A DNA stretch of 64,000 nt, from NCBI GenBank assembly GCA_039819065.1, contig JBCBSS010000008.1, positions 29,859 to 93,858 on the forward strand, given 5' to 3'. The position numbers and the translations under genes are program-made. The notes under the pieces were generated by a model. That model searched no databases. It had not been told where the DNA came from and saw only the letters and a list, made by a program, of their open reading frames with translations. Position 1 is the stretch's first letter; the number at the start of each line of letters is the position of its first letter. The stretch comes from JBCBSS01 sp039819065. Lineage in GTDB: Bacteria > Bacteroidota > Bacteroidia > Cytophagales > Cyclobacteriaceae. This document shows positions 26,769 through 34,930 of the stretch, in pieces.

Positions 26769-27280
26769 AACAATCCAGGCATTTTGGGTCAATTATACTT
26801 TGGCAATTGAGTCGATTCTTGATGAGGCAGGAATAGGCTCTTAGTCCTGAAACAGAATAATATTTTGTTTACTCAATAGGGCTATTTCCAATTGTTTTAA
26901 ACATATCATCAATTGATGATATGGCATATTTAAATATTTCATAATCAACTATTTAAGCTATAGTTATTAAACTGATTTATAAGGGATATTCTAGCTGTTT
27001 GACCTCTTCATGATACACTCATTGCCCTTAAAGCAGTGCTTGAAATACCTTTCTATGGTACTATTCTACCATCAAGATTAGTTATAAAGACCGGCTGTCT
27101 AGGTGGTACAATACAAGCATTTTACGCTCTTCCACGAGCGCTTCAATTTTAGGTCTCCCCTATTCTGGCTTCCAGGAAAATGGCTGTAAACAAGGTGGTT
27201 TGACATCATAAGCTTAACCGATGTAATGGCATTGATAAAACTTTGAATTAACTTAAAGTTTTAGAGTAACTCCAAAGCTT
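26769..27280. other. intergenic region with a 22-bp perfect palindrome
   Basis: CATATCATCAA/TTGATGATATG is perfect over 26902-26923, and partial copies lie at 11438, 24592, 24782 and 33280. Nothing else is recognised; no ORF is credible. Confidence 0.6.
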
Positions 27281-29713
27281 ATGAATCTGAAGAAAGGCTA
27301 CTCCTTTTTTGCGGCTATTGCCTTCGTTTTTCTAGTCGCTTGTGAAGACCAAAAAGAGGAACAAAAACCATCACCTTCCCTGTATTCCCAGACACGCGAA
27401 TTAACCAGTCTGAGTGGTAAAGGTTCCTACCGTGATGCCCCTTATGTCACGGCCGGAAATAGGGTCTATATGGTGGGTCATCAGAACGGAAGTTTCCCTG
27501 ATTTGGGCTGGCACGTGAAAGGCGAAATGGGTGGTATCTGGAACCATCCCATCAAGCTTATGGATGGCGTTACCGGCTATGTAATGGACAAGAAATCTGG
27601 CCACGGATATTGCCTCGATCAGGCTGATGCTTTCATCAATTATACCATGGCCAACCAGCACGATCAGGAGATCGAACCGTTGGATTTAAGGGTGAGTAGA
27701 ATACAGTTTGTACCCGATGACAAAGAGGGGCTGGTGATCGAATATTTGTTCCGCAATCTATCGGTGAAAGACACCCTCAATCTCCAGTTTGATTTCTCCG
27801 GATTGGTAGACCTTCGACCGGTCTGGTTGGGAGAAAGAACCGACATGATTGACTCTACGGATGTAGTCGCATATGATGAGACATTGAGTGCGTTCGCTGC
27901 CCAAGATCAGGGCAATGAATGGCATTGTATTTTCGGTTCGAGTACGGCATCGATCAACCAGTATGCGGGCGAAAATGCTTGCGACGCTCCTCGCATTGGC
28001 AAGGGCGTAGCGGCCACACTTTCTTACGATCTAACGGTGAGACCAGACGGTGCTTCTAAGCTTACATTCTACATCGCCGGATCATATGAATCCAAGCCAC
28101 AAGCCGCAGCTACTTACAAGGATCTTAAGGACAATTACTACAGCTACTTCGTGGATAAGAAGGCACACTATGACGCCATTCTAGAACGGTCTAATTTGGT
28201 GATACCGGATAAGAAATTGGAAGAGATGTATACCTGGACAAAGTATGCTACCGAGTGGCTGGTTCGTGAGGTGCCCGGTCAGGGACGAGGCATCAGCGCA
28301 GGTATCCCTGACTACCCCTGGTGGTTCGGTGCAGACATAGCCTATACGGTGCAGGGTGTTCTGCCGATAGGTGACCACCAGTTAGCCATGGACGCCATTA
28401 ATCAACTCTATGAATTTTCGGAAAGCGCTAACGGGAACGGGCGCATCGTACACGAGGTATCGACCAATGGTGCGGTGTTTAACCCCGGCAATGTCAATGA
28501 AACACCTAGCATCATTCTAGCCAGCTGGAACATATACGAATGGACGGGTGATAAGACTTTTCTGAACAGGGCCTACGAGATGGCCAAGAAGGGGATTGAC
28601 TGGTTGGAGTCTGTGGATGAAGACCAGAATGGTTATCCTGATGGGCATGGTATGATGGAAATACAGGGTATGGATTCCGAGATGGTCGATGTAGTGGTTT
28701 ACACCCAGCAGGCATATGAGGTAGCGGCCAGCATGGCGGCAGAACTCGGTGATACAGAAAACGAAAAGCTTTATGCTGACAAGGCTAAAGTGCTAAAGGA
28801 CAAAATCAATTCGGACTGGTGGGTGGATGGTGCCAATTCGTTTGCTGACTTCCGGGCCGACAAAACCAAAGCCATGTCATTGCTCGATGATGCCATCATC
28901 CGAGCCGACACACTGAATAAGCCTTGGGCAGTAGAAGAGCTCAACAACACCAAACGCCAACTCGACTCCTCCCCTAGTGAAAGCGCAGGACATGCATTCT
29001 ACCATAATTGGGTGGTCAATACACCTATGGAAATGGGCATTGCGGATACGGATAAAGCCATGAAGGCATTAGAAACAGGCAGAAAGTTCACCAACCGATT
29101 TGGCGTATATGTGACTGGTATCGACAGGGATGAAAACTTCGATGAGTCTTTTGCCGCTTCTAAGCGCAAGCAAGAATTCAACTATGTGGGTGCAGTGATG
29201 ACTTTGCCGACGGGCGTCCAGGCTGTGGCTGAAAGCCGTTATGGTGAAACGGATCGCGCTTTAGAATACCTGAAGTACCTCTCCAACTCCTTTGGCTATG
29301 CTACACCAGGCACCATGTATGAAGTATCGCCTGACTATGGTATGTTGGTGCAGGCATGGAATATCTACAGTGTCGCTAAGCCTATCGTTGGCTTCTTCTT
29401 CGGTATCCAACCGCAGGCGCACAAACAGATGATTCTGCTAAAACCTAGAATGCCATCAGAATGGAATGAAGGCGAACTGTCCAATGTGCAGGTGGGAGAT
29501 AATGCGGTCAGCGTGTCTTATTCATCTTCAGCCGAAAGCACCAAGTACACGGTCAGCCAAACCAAAGGCGAATGGAACATCAAGGTCAATCTCAAATACA
29601 GAGATGGCGCTACTTATCTGGTCAATGGTCAGGAGACGGCTGGGGAAATCATAGATGGACAATGGGTCGTAGAACTAAGTGGAGAGCAGAATATAATCGA
29701 GGTGAATAAATAG
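27281..29713 (+). CDS. glycoside hydrolase-like lipoprotein ((alpha/alpha)6 six-hairpin type)
   Basis: 810 residues with a lipoprotein signal (MNLKKGYSFFAAIAFVFLVAC, Cys21 lipidated). An N-terminal beta-sandwich region (about 35-300) is followed by a long helical catalytic region with GISAGIPDYPWWFGADIAYT, YEWTGDKTFLNRAYEMAKKG, VDEDQNGYPDGHGMMEIQGM with DSEMVDVVVYTQQA, and a C-terminal beta region (about 740-810). These resemble amylo-alpha-1,6-glucosidase/GH63/GH15-like six-hairpin enzymes; EIQGMDSE probably carries an acidic catalytic residue. The exact GH family and substrate are not decided. It would face the periplasm or, as is common in Bacteroidota, be surface-exposed. It stands alone with no SusC/SusD pair nearby. 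Confidence 0.82.
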   Translation: MNLKKGYSFFAAIAFVFLVACEDQKEEQKPSPSLYSQTRELTSLSGKGSYRDAPYVTAGNRVYMVGHQNGSFPDLGWHVKGEMGGIWNHPIKLMDGVTGYVMDKKSGHGYCLDQADAFINYTMANQHDQEIEPLDLRVSRIQFVPDDKEGLVIEYLFRNLSVKDTLNLQFDFSGLVDLRPVWLGERTDMIDSTDVVAYDETLSAFAAQDQGNEWHCIFGSSTASINQYAGENACDAPRIGKGVAATLSYDLTVRPDGASKLTFYIAGSYESKPQAAATYKDLKDNYYSYFVDKKAHYDAILERSNLVIPDKKLEEMYTWTKYATEWLVREVPGQGRGISAGIPDYPWWFGADIAYTVQGVLPIGDHQLAMDAINQLYEFSESANGNGRIVHEVSTNGAVFNPGNVNETPSIILASWNIYEWTGDKTFLNRAYEMAKKGIDWLESVDEDQNGYPDGHGMMEIQGMDSEMVDVVVYTQQAYEVAASMAAELGDTENEKLYADKAKVLKDKINSDWWVDGANSFADFRADKTKAMSLLDDAIIRADTLNKPWAVEELNNTKRQLDSSPSESAGHAFYHNWVVNTPMEMGIADTDKAMKALETGRKFTNRFGVYVTGIDRDENFDESFAASKRKQEFNYVGAVMTLPTGVQAVAESRYGETDRALEYLKYLSNSFGYATPGTMYEVSPDYGMLVQAWNIYSVAKPIVGFFFGIQPQAHKQMILLKPRMPSEWNEGELSNVQVGDNAVSVSYSSSAESTKYTVSQTKGEWNIKVNLKYRDGATYLVNGQETAGEIIDGQWVVELSGEQNIIEVNK

Positions 29714-29751
29714 TCACTTGCGAATAGAAACCCTTAACGAAGTATTGATCG

Positions 29752-30144
29752 GTGAACATCTATTTTCTAATCGCTGGTATTCTCTTTTTCGTACTGGGGC
29801 TTGCGCATTCTATACTGGGTGAATATCTCATTTTTAGGTATAGAAGGAATAAGGGCAGTATTGTACCAACAAAAGTGAGTGAAGGATTAAAAGGAGGTCA
29901 CCTGCGCATCATTTGGGCAACATGGCATGTGGCTTCAGTCGTTGGTTGGTGTGTAGGGGCACTGGTAACGAAAATAGCCGTAGAACAAAGTAAGCTGGAT
30001 GTAGAATTTGTTGATTTTGCGGTTAAAGCAATTGTAGTTACAGCATTCGCTTCTTCCCTATTAGTCTTGATCGGCACTAAAGGAAAACATCCGGGATGGG
30101 TGGTTCTCTTATTGATAAGTATATTGCTCGTTATTGGAAAGTAG
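29752..30144 (+). CDS. four-helix membrane protein of unknown function
   Basis: 130 residues from a GTG start at 29752. Four hydrophobic segments: IYFLIAGILFFVLGLAHSIL at the N-terminus, then IIWATWHVASVVGWCVGALV, FAVKAIVVTAFASSLLVLIG, and WVVLLLISILLVIG at the C-terminus. A His (LAHSIL) in helix 1 and HVAS in helix 2 are within the membrane. It resembles small conserved Bacteroidota integral membrane proteins, but I cannot name a family. It begins 38 bases after the glycoside hydrolase stop and could be read through from it. Confidence 0.72.
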   Translation: MNIYFLIAGILFFVLGLAHSILGEYLIFRYRRNKGSIVPTKVSEGLKGGHLRIIWATWHVASVVGWCVGALVTKIAVEQSKLDVEFVDFAVKAIVVTAFASSLLVLIGTKGKHPGWVVLLLISILLVIGK

Positions 30145-30221
30145 TAGGTCATAGAGAAGATAACTATGTCCGAGATCAGAGCCACTATCTTCGCTGGCGG
30201 TACCGAAAGCTCCTCTTGAGG

Positions 30222-30315
30222 GTCATTTCGATCCCGATGGCTATCGGGAGAGAAATCTATCTTACTAATAGTCGTGCCTTCGGTGGAGAGGGATTTCTCC
30301 TAACGTCGAAATGAC
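30222..30315. repeat. MITE-like dispersed palindrome
   Basis: Ends GTCATTTCGA (30222-30231) / TCGAAATGAC (30306-30315) are a perfect 10-bp inverted repeat, with inner GAGAGAAATCTATC and GAGAGGGATTTCTC arms and a CCCGATGGCTATCGGG hairpin. It is a family member of the elements at 411, 11556, 52691 and 52975. Confidence 0.82.
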
Positions 30316-30432
30316 AGCCTTTTAAAACTGTATATCTTTGATCAGTCGTAAGCACTCCTTATGGATAACGCTTATCCGTATAAGTAAGCGTAAAGCATTA
30401 AATTCAATCATTAACTCATCAGAAGCATAACA

Positions 30433-30966
30433 ATGAAATTCAACTTAGCAGCATCAATTGACATTCTAGAAAGGACGCCTTCTGTCCTGAATACACTCTT
30501 ATCAGGTCTGTCCGAAGATTGGACTATGCACAATGAAGGGCCAGAAACATGGAGTCCTTACGATGTAATGGGGCATTTGATCCACGGCGAGCAAACCGAC
30601 TGGATCCCTCGCACGGAAATCATTCTCAGCGACAGCGAAGACAAACGCTTTACGCCTTTTGATCGATTCGCTCAGTTTGAGGCCAGCAAAGGCAAGTCGC
30701 TACAGGATTTACTCTCAGAATTTGAGCATTTAAGAGGAGAAAACATTGCCAAGCTTAAAGCTTTCAACTTGACTGAAGAAGATTTGATCAAAACCGGTAC
30801 GCACCCAGCCTTTGGGGATATCACGTTGAAAGATATGCTATCAGCCTGGACAGTGCATGATTTGGGGCACATCGTTCAGATATCAAGGGTGATGGCCAAG
30901 CAGTACATTGAAGAAGTGGGCCCATGGACCCAATATCTGGCTGTGCTTAACCCCAAGGCAACGTGA
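30433..30966 (+). CDS. DinB family protein
   Basis: 177 residues forming one DinB-like four-helix bundle. The three metal-binding histidines are at His48 (YDVMGHLIHGEQTDWIPR), His142 and His146 (WTVHDLGHIVQISRVMAKQY), the expected H...HxxxH pattern. DinB/YfiT-type proteins bind Zn or Ni and include thiol-dependent transferases such as bacillithiol or mycothiol transferases; in Bacteroidota their role is mostly unassigned. The gene is monocistronic, followed 11 bases later by a strong hairpin (GGCTTTGGTG-ACAA-CACCAAAGCC, 30978-31001) that may end the transcript. Confidence 0.93.
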   Translation: MKFNLAASIDILERTPSVLNTLLSGLSEDWTMHNEGPETWSPYDVMGHLIHGEQTDWIPRTEIILSDSEDKRFTPFDRFAQFEASKGKSLQDLLSEFEHLRGENIAKLKAFNLTEEDLIKTGTHPAFGDITLKDMLSAWTVHDLGHIVQISRVMAKQYIEEVGPWTQYLAVLNPKAT

Positions 30967-31566
30967 TCACCCGGTGAGGCTTTGGTGACAACACCAAAGC
31001 CGGCGGGAAATGACCATTACAGTCATTCAGAAGGAATCTTATTGGCTATGGAACAAGACAGAACATCTCCGAAAATTGAACATAGCCGCAGTGCCATTCA
31101 GTTGAATATCAAGTCCTGTATGGTCGTATGTACCTGCTAATAAGTTTCTTTCAGAATGACTTCTGTGAGAATTAAGTAATGCTCTCTTTGGGTTCCTTTC
31201 TGGTAAACCTGAAGTGAAAATACATGAGGTGTTGGGTGTGAAGTGCATTGTAAGTCATTCTATTTCTTACCCACCCCCACCCCTCCCTAATTTTAGGGAG
31301 GGGAAAAGTCTGACAAGTCAGACTTGGGGAGGGTAATTCTGAGATAGGAAAGGTTAGCACGATCGAATGAAACAGCTGGAATGTACCTAAACCCCAAGCC
31401 TACAGGATACTTCAGGATACTCTAGCTGTGGCATTTCCCTATGTTCAAAGGTCGGCTGATCGTACAGATATTCTATTGACAGCAGTATGGTAAAATCTAA
31501 CTTGCATTATCTTCGAATTTGTGCGAATCAGTAAATAGAACTGACTTTTAACTTTTTTAACTATAC
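30967..31566. repeat. hairpin-rich intergenic region
   Basis: GGCTTTGGTG-ACAA-CACCAAAGCC (30978-31001), CCCCTCCCTAA-TT-TTAGGGAGGGG (31280-31303) and AAGTCTGAC-AA-GTCAGACTT (31306-31325). Tract 31020-31070 (AGTCATTC...CTTATTGGCTATGGAACAAG) recurs at 42591-42640. The last 220 bases before 31567 are AT-rich and should hold the permease promoter. No gene is seen. Confidence 0.75.
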
Positions 31567-32955
31567 ATGAGTGACCAAAGTAGCGCTGCAACTGGCGAAT
31601 TTGAACGAGAACCTATACCTGACTCACAACTAAAAGGTTGGAAAAGCTTTCTAGGCATGTATGCCGGAGAGCATGCAGCCGGTACTGAATTCATGATCGG
31701 CCCTTTATTCCTTACGGCCGGTGTCAGTGCCTTCGACCTCATAGCAGGACTTTTTGTGGGTAATCTATTGGCTGTACTGAGCTGGCGCTATGTGTGCGCT
31801 ACTGTCTCTACGGAAGTACGGCTTACCCTATATTATAAGCTTGAGAAAATATGTGGTAAAAATCTGGTAACCATTTACAATCTGGCCAATGGCATACTCT
31901 TTTGTTTTCTGGCCGGAAGTATGATCACCGTATCGGCAACAGCAGTTGGTATCCCTTTCAATATGAAAATGCCAGGTTTGAACGATACTTTACCGAACGG
32001 GCCTTTGTGGATCATCATTGTAATCGCCATAGGTGCGGTGATATCCCTGGTGGCTGCCAAAGGGTACAATGCCGTTTCCCGCTTTGCCAATATTGCTTCA
32101 CCGTGGATGGTATTGGTCTTTGTGGCTTGTGGTCTTGTGGCATTGAGGCAATTGAATGTATCTTCATTTGGAGAGTTTTGGGCTATTTGGGGAGAAGGTG
32201 GTGAGCCATTCCCCGGACAGATCAAATACACATTCTGGCACGTCGTCTTTTTTTCATGGTTTTGTAACGCAGCGATGCACATTGGTATGGCTGATATGAG
32301 TGTCTTTCGCTATGCCAAGAAAGCTTCTTCAGGCTGGATGACGGCGGCCGGCATGTATATCGGTCACTACTTGGCCTGGATATGTGCTGCCCTACTCTAT
32401 GCCGTCTTTCTACAATCTCCTGAGGCAGTAGCCATGCTGGCCAATGGTGAGGCGCCACCGGTATCTCCTGGCCCTATGGCTTATAATGCGGTGGGCATAG
32501 CAGGTATCATTGTCGTTATTGTAGCAGGCTGGACTACTGCCAATCCGACCATTTACCGTGCAGGTCTGGCTTTCCAGGCCATCGCACCCAAGATGTCCAC
32601 GTTTGCTATCACTATTGTGGCAGGAACGCTGGCCACCATTGCGGGTATCTTCCCAGCCTTTGCCATGCAGTTGCTTGGTTTTGTAGCCACCTACGGCTTC
32701 ATCCTCGCCCCTATCGGTGCTGTCATTGTATTTGACCACTACTTCTCCAGGAAGGCCGGACTTACTACTGATTATGCCGAAAAAAGGGGAAGTAATTTCA
32801 ATATTGCCGTTCTTTTAGCGTGGGTGTTGAGTATAGGTACATTCTACGCTATATCAGAATTGAATGGCATCTTTCTTTCCTTTCTCACACTACCGGCATG
32901 GATAGCTTGTGGTGTTTTATTCTTGTTATTAAGCAAACTCACACAAAGAGCATGA
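31567..32955 (+). CDS. NCS1 family purine/cytosine permease-like transporter
   Basis: 462 residues, about twelve transmembrane helices. The start MSDQSSAATGEFEREPIPDS precedes the first helix (about 40-68, GTEFMIGPLFLTAGVSAFDL). The family resembles nucleobase:cation symporter-1 proteins related to CodB: an early GLFVGNLLAVLSWRY helix, the YNAVSRFANIASPWMVLVFV helix and WTTANPTIYRAGLAFQAI in helix 8. The pocket residues for cytosine or purine are not clearly readable, so the substrate is open. It overlaps the next ORF by four bases (ATGA), showing translational coupling. Confidence 0.88.
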   Translation: MSDQSSAATGEFEREPIPDSQLKGWKSFLGMYAGEHAAGTEFMIGPLFLTAGVSAFDLIAGLFVGNLLAVLSWRYVCATVSTEVRLTLYYKLEKICGKNLVTIYNLANGILFCFLAGSMITVSATAVGIPFNMKMPGLNDTLPNGPLWIIIVIAIGAVISLVAAKGYNAVSRFANIASPWMVLVFVACGLVALRQLNVSSFGEFWAIWGEGGEPFPGQIKYTFWHVVFFSWFCNAAMHIGMADMSVFRYAKKASSGWMTAAGMYIGHYLAWICAALLYAVFLQSPEAVAMLANGEAPPVSPGPMAYNAVGIAGIIVVIVAGWTTANPTIYRAGLAFQAIAPKMSTFAITIVAGTLATIAGIFPAFAMQLLGFVATYGFILAPIGAVIVFDHYFSRKAGLTTDYAEKRGSNFNIAVLLAWVLSIGTFYAISELNGIFLSFLTLPAWIACGVLFLLLSKLTQRA

Positions 32956-33128
32956 GCAAGATATTTAAATTCATCGGCCTCGCAGGACTGATCTTGACCA
33001 TTGTCCCAAGCTTCCTTTATCTCACCGGCTCCACAACTTTGGACAGCCACAAACAGGTTATGCTCATCGGTACAGTGCTTTGGTTCATCTCTGCCCCTAT
33101 TGCGCTGAAGAAGAAAGAGAATAGTTAG
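32952..33128 (+). CDS. small two-helix membrane protein coupled to the NCS1 permease
   Basis: 58 residues starting at the ATG at 32952, which overlaps the permease stop codon as ATGA. Two hydrophobic stretches, FIGLAGLILTIVPSFLYLTG and QVMLIGTVLWFISAPIAL, are separated by a short polar loop SSTTLDSHK-like segment, ending KKKENS. I recognise no named family; similar short proteins often follow NCS1-type permeases in Bacteroidota. The tight overlap makes it a probable accessory subunit, but that is inference. Confidence 0.78.
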   Translation: MSKIFKFIGLAGLILTIVPSFLYLTGSTTLDSHKQVMLIGTVLWFISAPIALKKKENS

Positions 33129-33706
33129 ATGATTTGATTATTTGATAGTCTGATGATGTGATGTGTTGATGATGTAGCGATGGACTGATGATTTGCAGAT
33201 ATGCTTTTGCCTACTGTTGTTTGTCAACTGCTCACACGCGCTAGCGCGAAAGTTACTTTCGTGCATTCATGTTTCGGTGCATATAATCAATTGATGATAT
33301 GCCATCTGGTTAAGTCATACTTACCTTCCAATAAGTTTCTTTCAGAAGGACATGGCATGAACACAATTCTCACTTTATCAACTGGATTGCTTCGTTCCTC
33401 GCAATGACAGCCAGAAGTCAAGTCTTTAGTCTAAAGTCTTTCTTCTTATGTCTTATCTCTTATGTCTGACAAACAGATTCCCAAGTCTCTCCTAACGCGT
33501 CGGTGCTTGTCCTTCTACTGACGGATCGCAAGGGAATGACGCCTAAACTCGATTCGTGATTCATCCACTGGATTGCTTCATCGCTGCTTGTCCGTCCACT
33601 GACGGGCGCAATGACATCCAGTATCTATTTCTACTTATTTCCAGCCTAAGCCTGCCTTACCGGTAAGGGTGACTTCTTCCGTACTTTGTGAGATTTGTAA
33701 AGGCAC
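33129..33706. repeat. repeat-filled intergenic region
   Basis: Holds a TGATGATTTGATTATTTG tract (33126-33199), the 62-bp composite repeat (33240-33301), TTTCTTTCAGAAGGACATGG-type sequence (33334-33353), the GGATTGCTTC...GCAATGACAG module (33380-33412), CAGATTCCCAAGTCTCTCC (33469-) shared with 3198 and a second GGATTGCTTC module (33570-33615). No gene is seen. Confidence 0.75.
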
Positions 33707-34693
33707 TTAATATACCTTTAAAGCGCTGGGTGAATAACCGAAATACTTCTTGAAAGCGGTGCTGAAATGTTGGGGGTTCTTGTACCCTACTCTTTCGCTC
33801 ACCTCGGTTACGTTCATCATGCCTTCTGCAAGTAGTGTTTGGGCTTCCTCCATTTTAATCTGGTTCCAGTAACCAAATACAGTGGTACCAAATAGTTCTT
33901 TGAAACCCTTTTTCAATGTAAACTCATTGGTGCCAACCTTTTGAGCCAACTCATTCAGCGTTAGGTCTCCATTCAGTTGGTTGGTTAGAATCTCACGAGC
34001 AGCGTAGAGTTTCTCCTGGTGCTGCTTGTTATGAGCGCAAAACACATCACAATTGTGGCTACTGATCTGTTCTAACTGTAGCATCAATAGTTCGATGACG
34101 TGTGACTCAAGAAACATGCGTTTAAAATGTCCCGTGCGATTACAATTGATAATCTGGTGAATCAGCGTCATCATACGAGGCGTTATTGGGTAATTATGAT
34201 TAGAAAGAAAAGCCCCTTCCTGCCTCTCAATATTCTTTCTGAAAATGTCAAAAAGCGTACCATCAGGTAGGTATTTTTTGAAGAAAGAAGGCCATAGATT
34301 GACTTCAAAGACTTTCATATCTTCTTCCGCACACCACTCAACCGCTCCTTTAAATTCACTGGCATAAATCAAATTATGCTGGTTTGATTTGAAACCCAGC
34401 CCTTTTTTAAAGTCCTTCGAGTGAACACTCGCTCGACCCTGCAAGGCGAAATGCATCTCTATGGTCTCCATCTCGGTGTCGAAGTAAATTAGTGTAGGTT
34501 TAGGCAACCTGAAATCTCCGTAACCAATATGAACACCTTCAAAAAAAGTTTCGGTGTAAGTTCCTTCCAACATCAAATGGTGGCCGGAATATTTACGTTC
34601 TATAAAAAAAGATTGATCTGTTTGAAACGCTTCGGGATGGGTCACCTCAACCGCTAGCTCTTCAAGCTCAGACCCATAAATTCTTGTCTTCAT
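33707..34693 (-). CDS. AraC family transcriptional regulator (PchR-like)
   Basis: 328 residues. The N-terminal 200 residues form a ligand-sensing domain with FDTEMETIEMHFALQGRASV, as in PchR-type regulators that respond to siderophores or steroid-like ligands. The C-terminal AraC DNA-binding pair is complete: LTLNELAQKVGTNEFTLKKG with FKELFGTTVFGYWNQ, and VTEVSERVGYKNPQHFSTAF with KKYFGYSPS. It is divergent from the TonB-receptor operon at 34931 with a 237-base spacer, the usual layout for a ligand-responsive activator and its transport operon. Confidence 0.92.
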   Translation of the reverse strand: MKTRIYGSELEELAVEVTHPEAFQTDQSFFIERKYSGHHLMLEGTYTETFFEGVHIGYGDFRLPKPTLIYFDTEMETIEMHFALQGRASVHSKDFKKGLGFKSNQHNLIYASEFKGAVEWCAEEDMKVFEVNLWPSFFKKYLPDGTLFDIFRKNIERQEGAFLSNHNYPITPRMMTLIHQIINCNRTGHFKRMFLESHVIELLMLQLEQISSHNCDVFCAHNKQHQEKLYAAREILTNQLNGDLTLNELAQKVGTNEFTLKKGFKELFGTTVFGYWNQIKMEEAQTLLAEGMMNVTEVSERVGYKNPQHFSTAFKKYFGYSPSALKVY

Positions 34694-34930
34694 GTAGTTA
34701 TTTTACGATACTCCTATTCCTCTTTAATTTATAAAAATGGGAATTCTTTGGATAAGAGTCAATTACCCTAGTTAGTGAATTACCTACTAATATTAGCTAT
34801 TCTAGGCTTTTAAACCTTTCTCCTTCTTGCGTAGGTATTACTCCGCTTGACGTATGTTGGCACCTGTTGCATGCAGTAAGTTTGCCATCGTTTAGAACTA
34901 TTCTAAATAGACTAACCAACCTTAAATAAA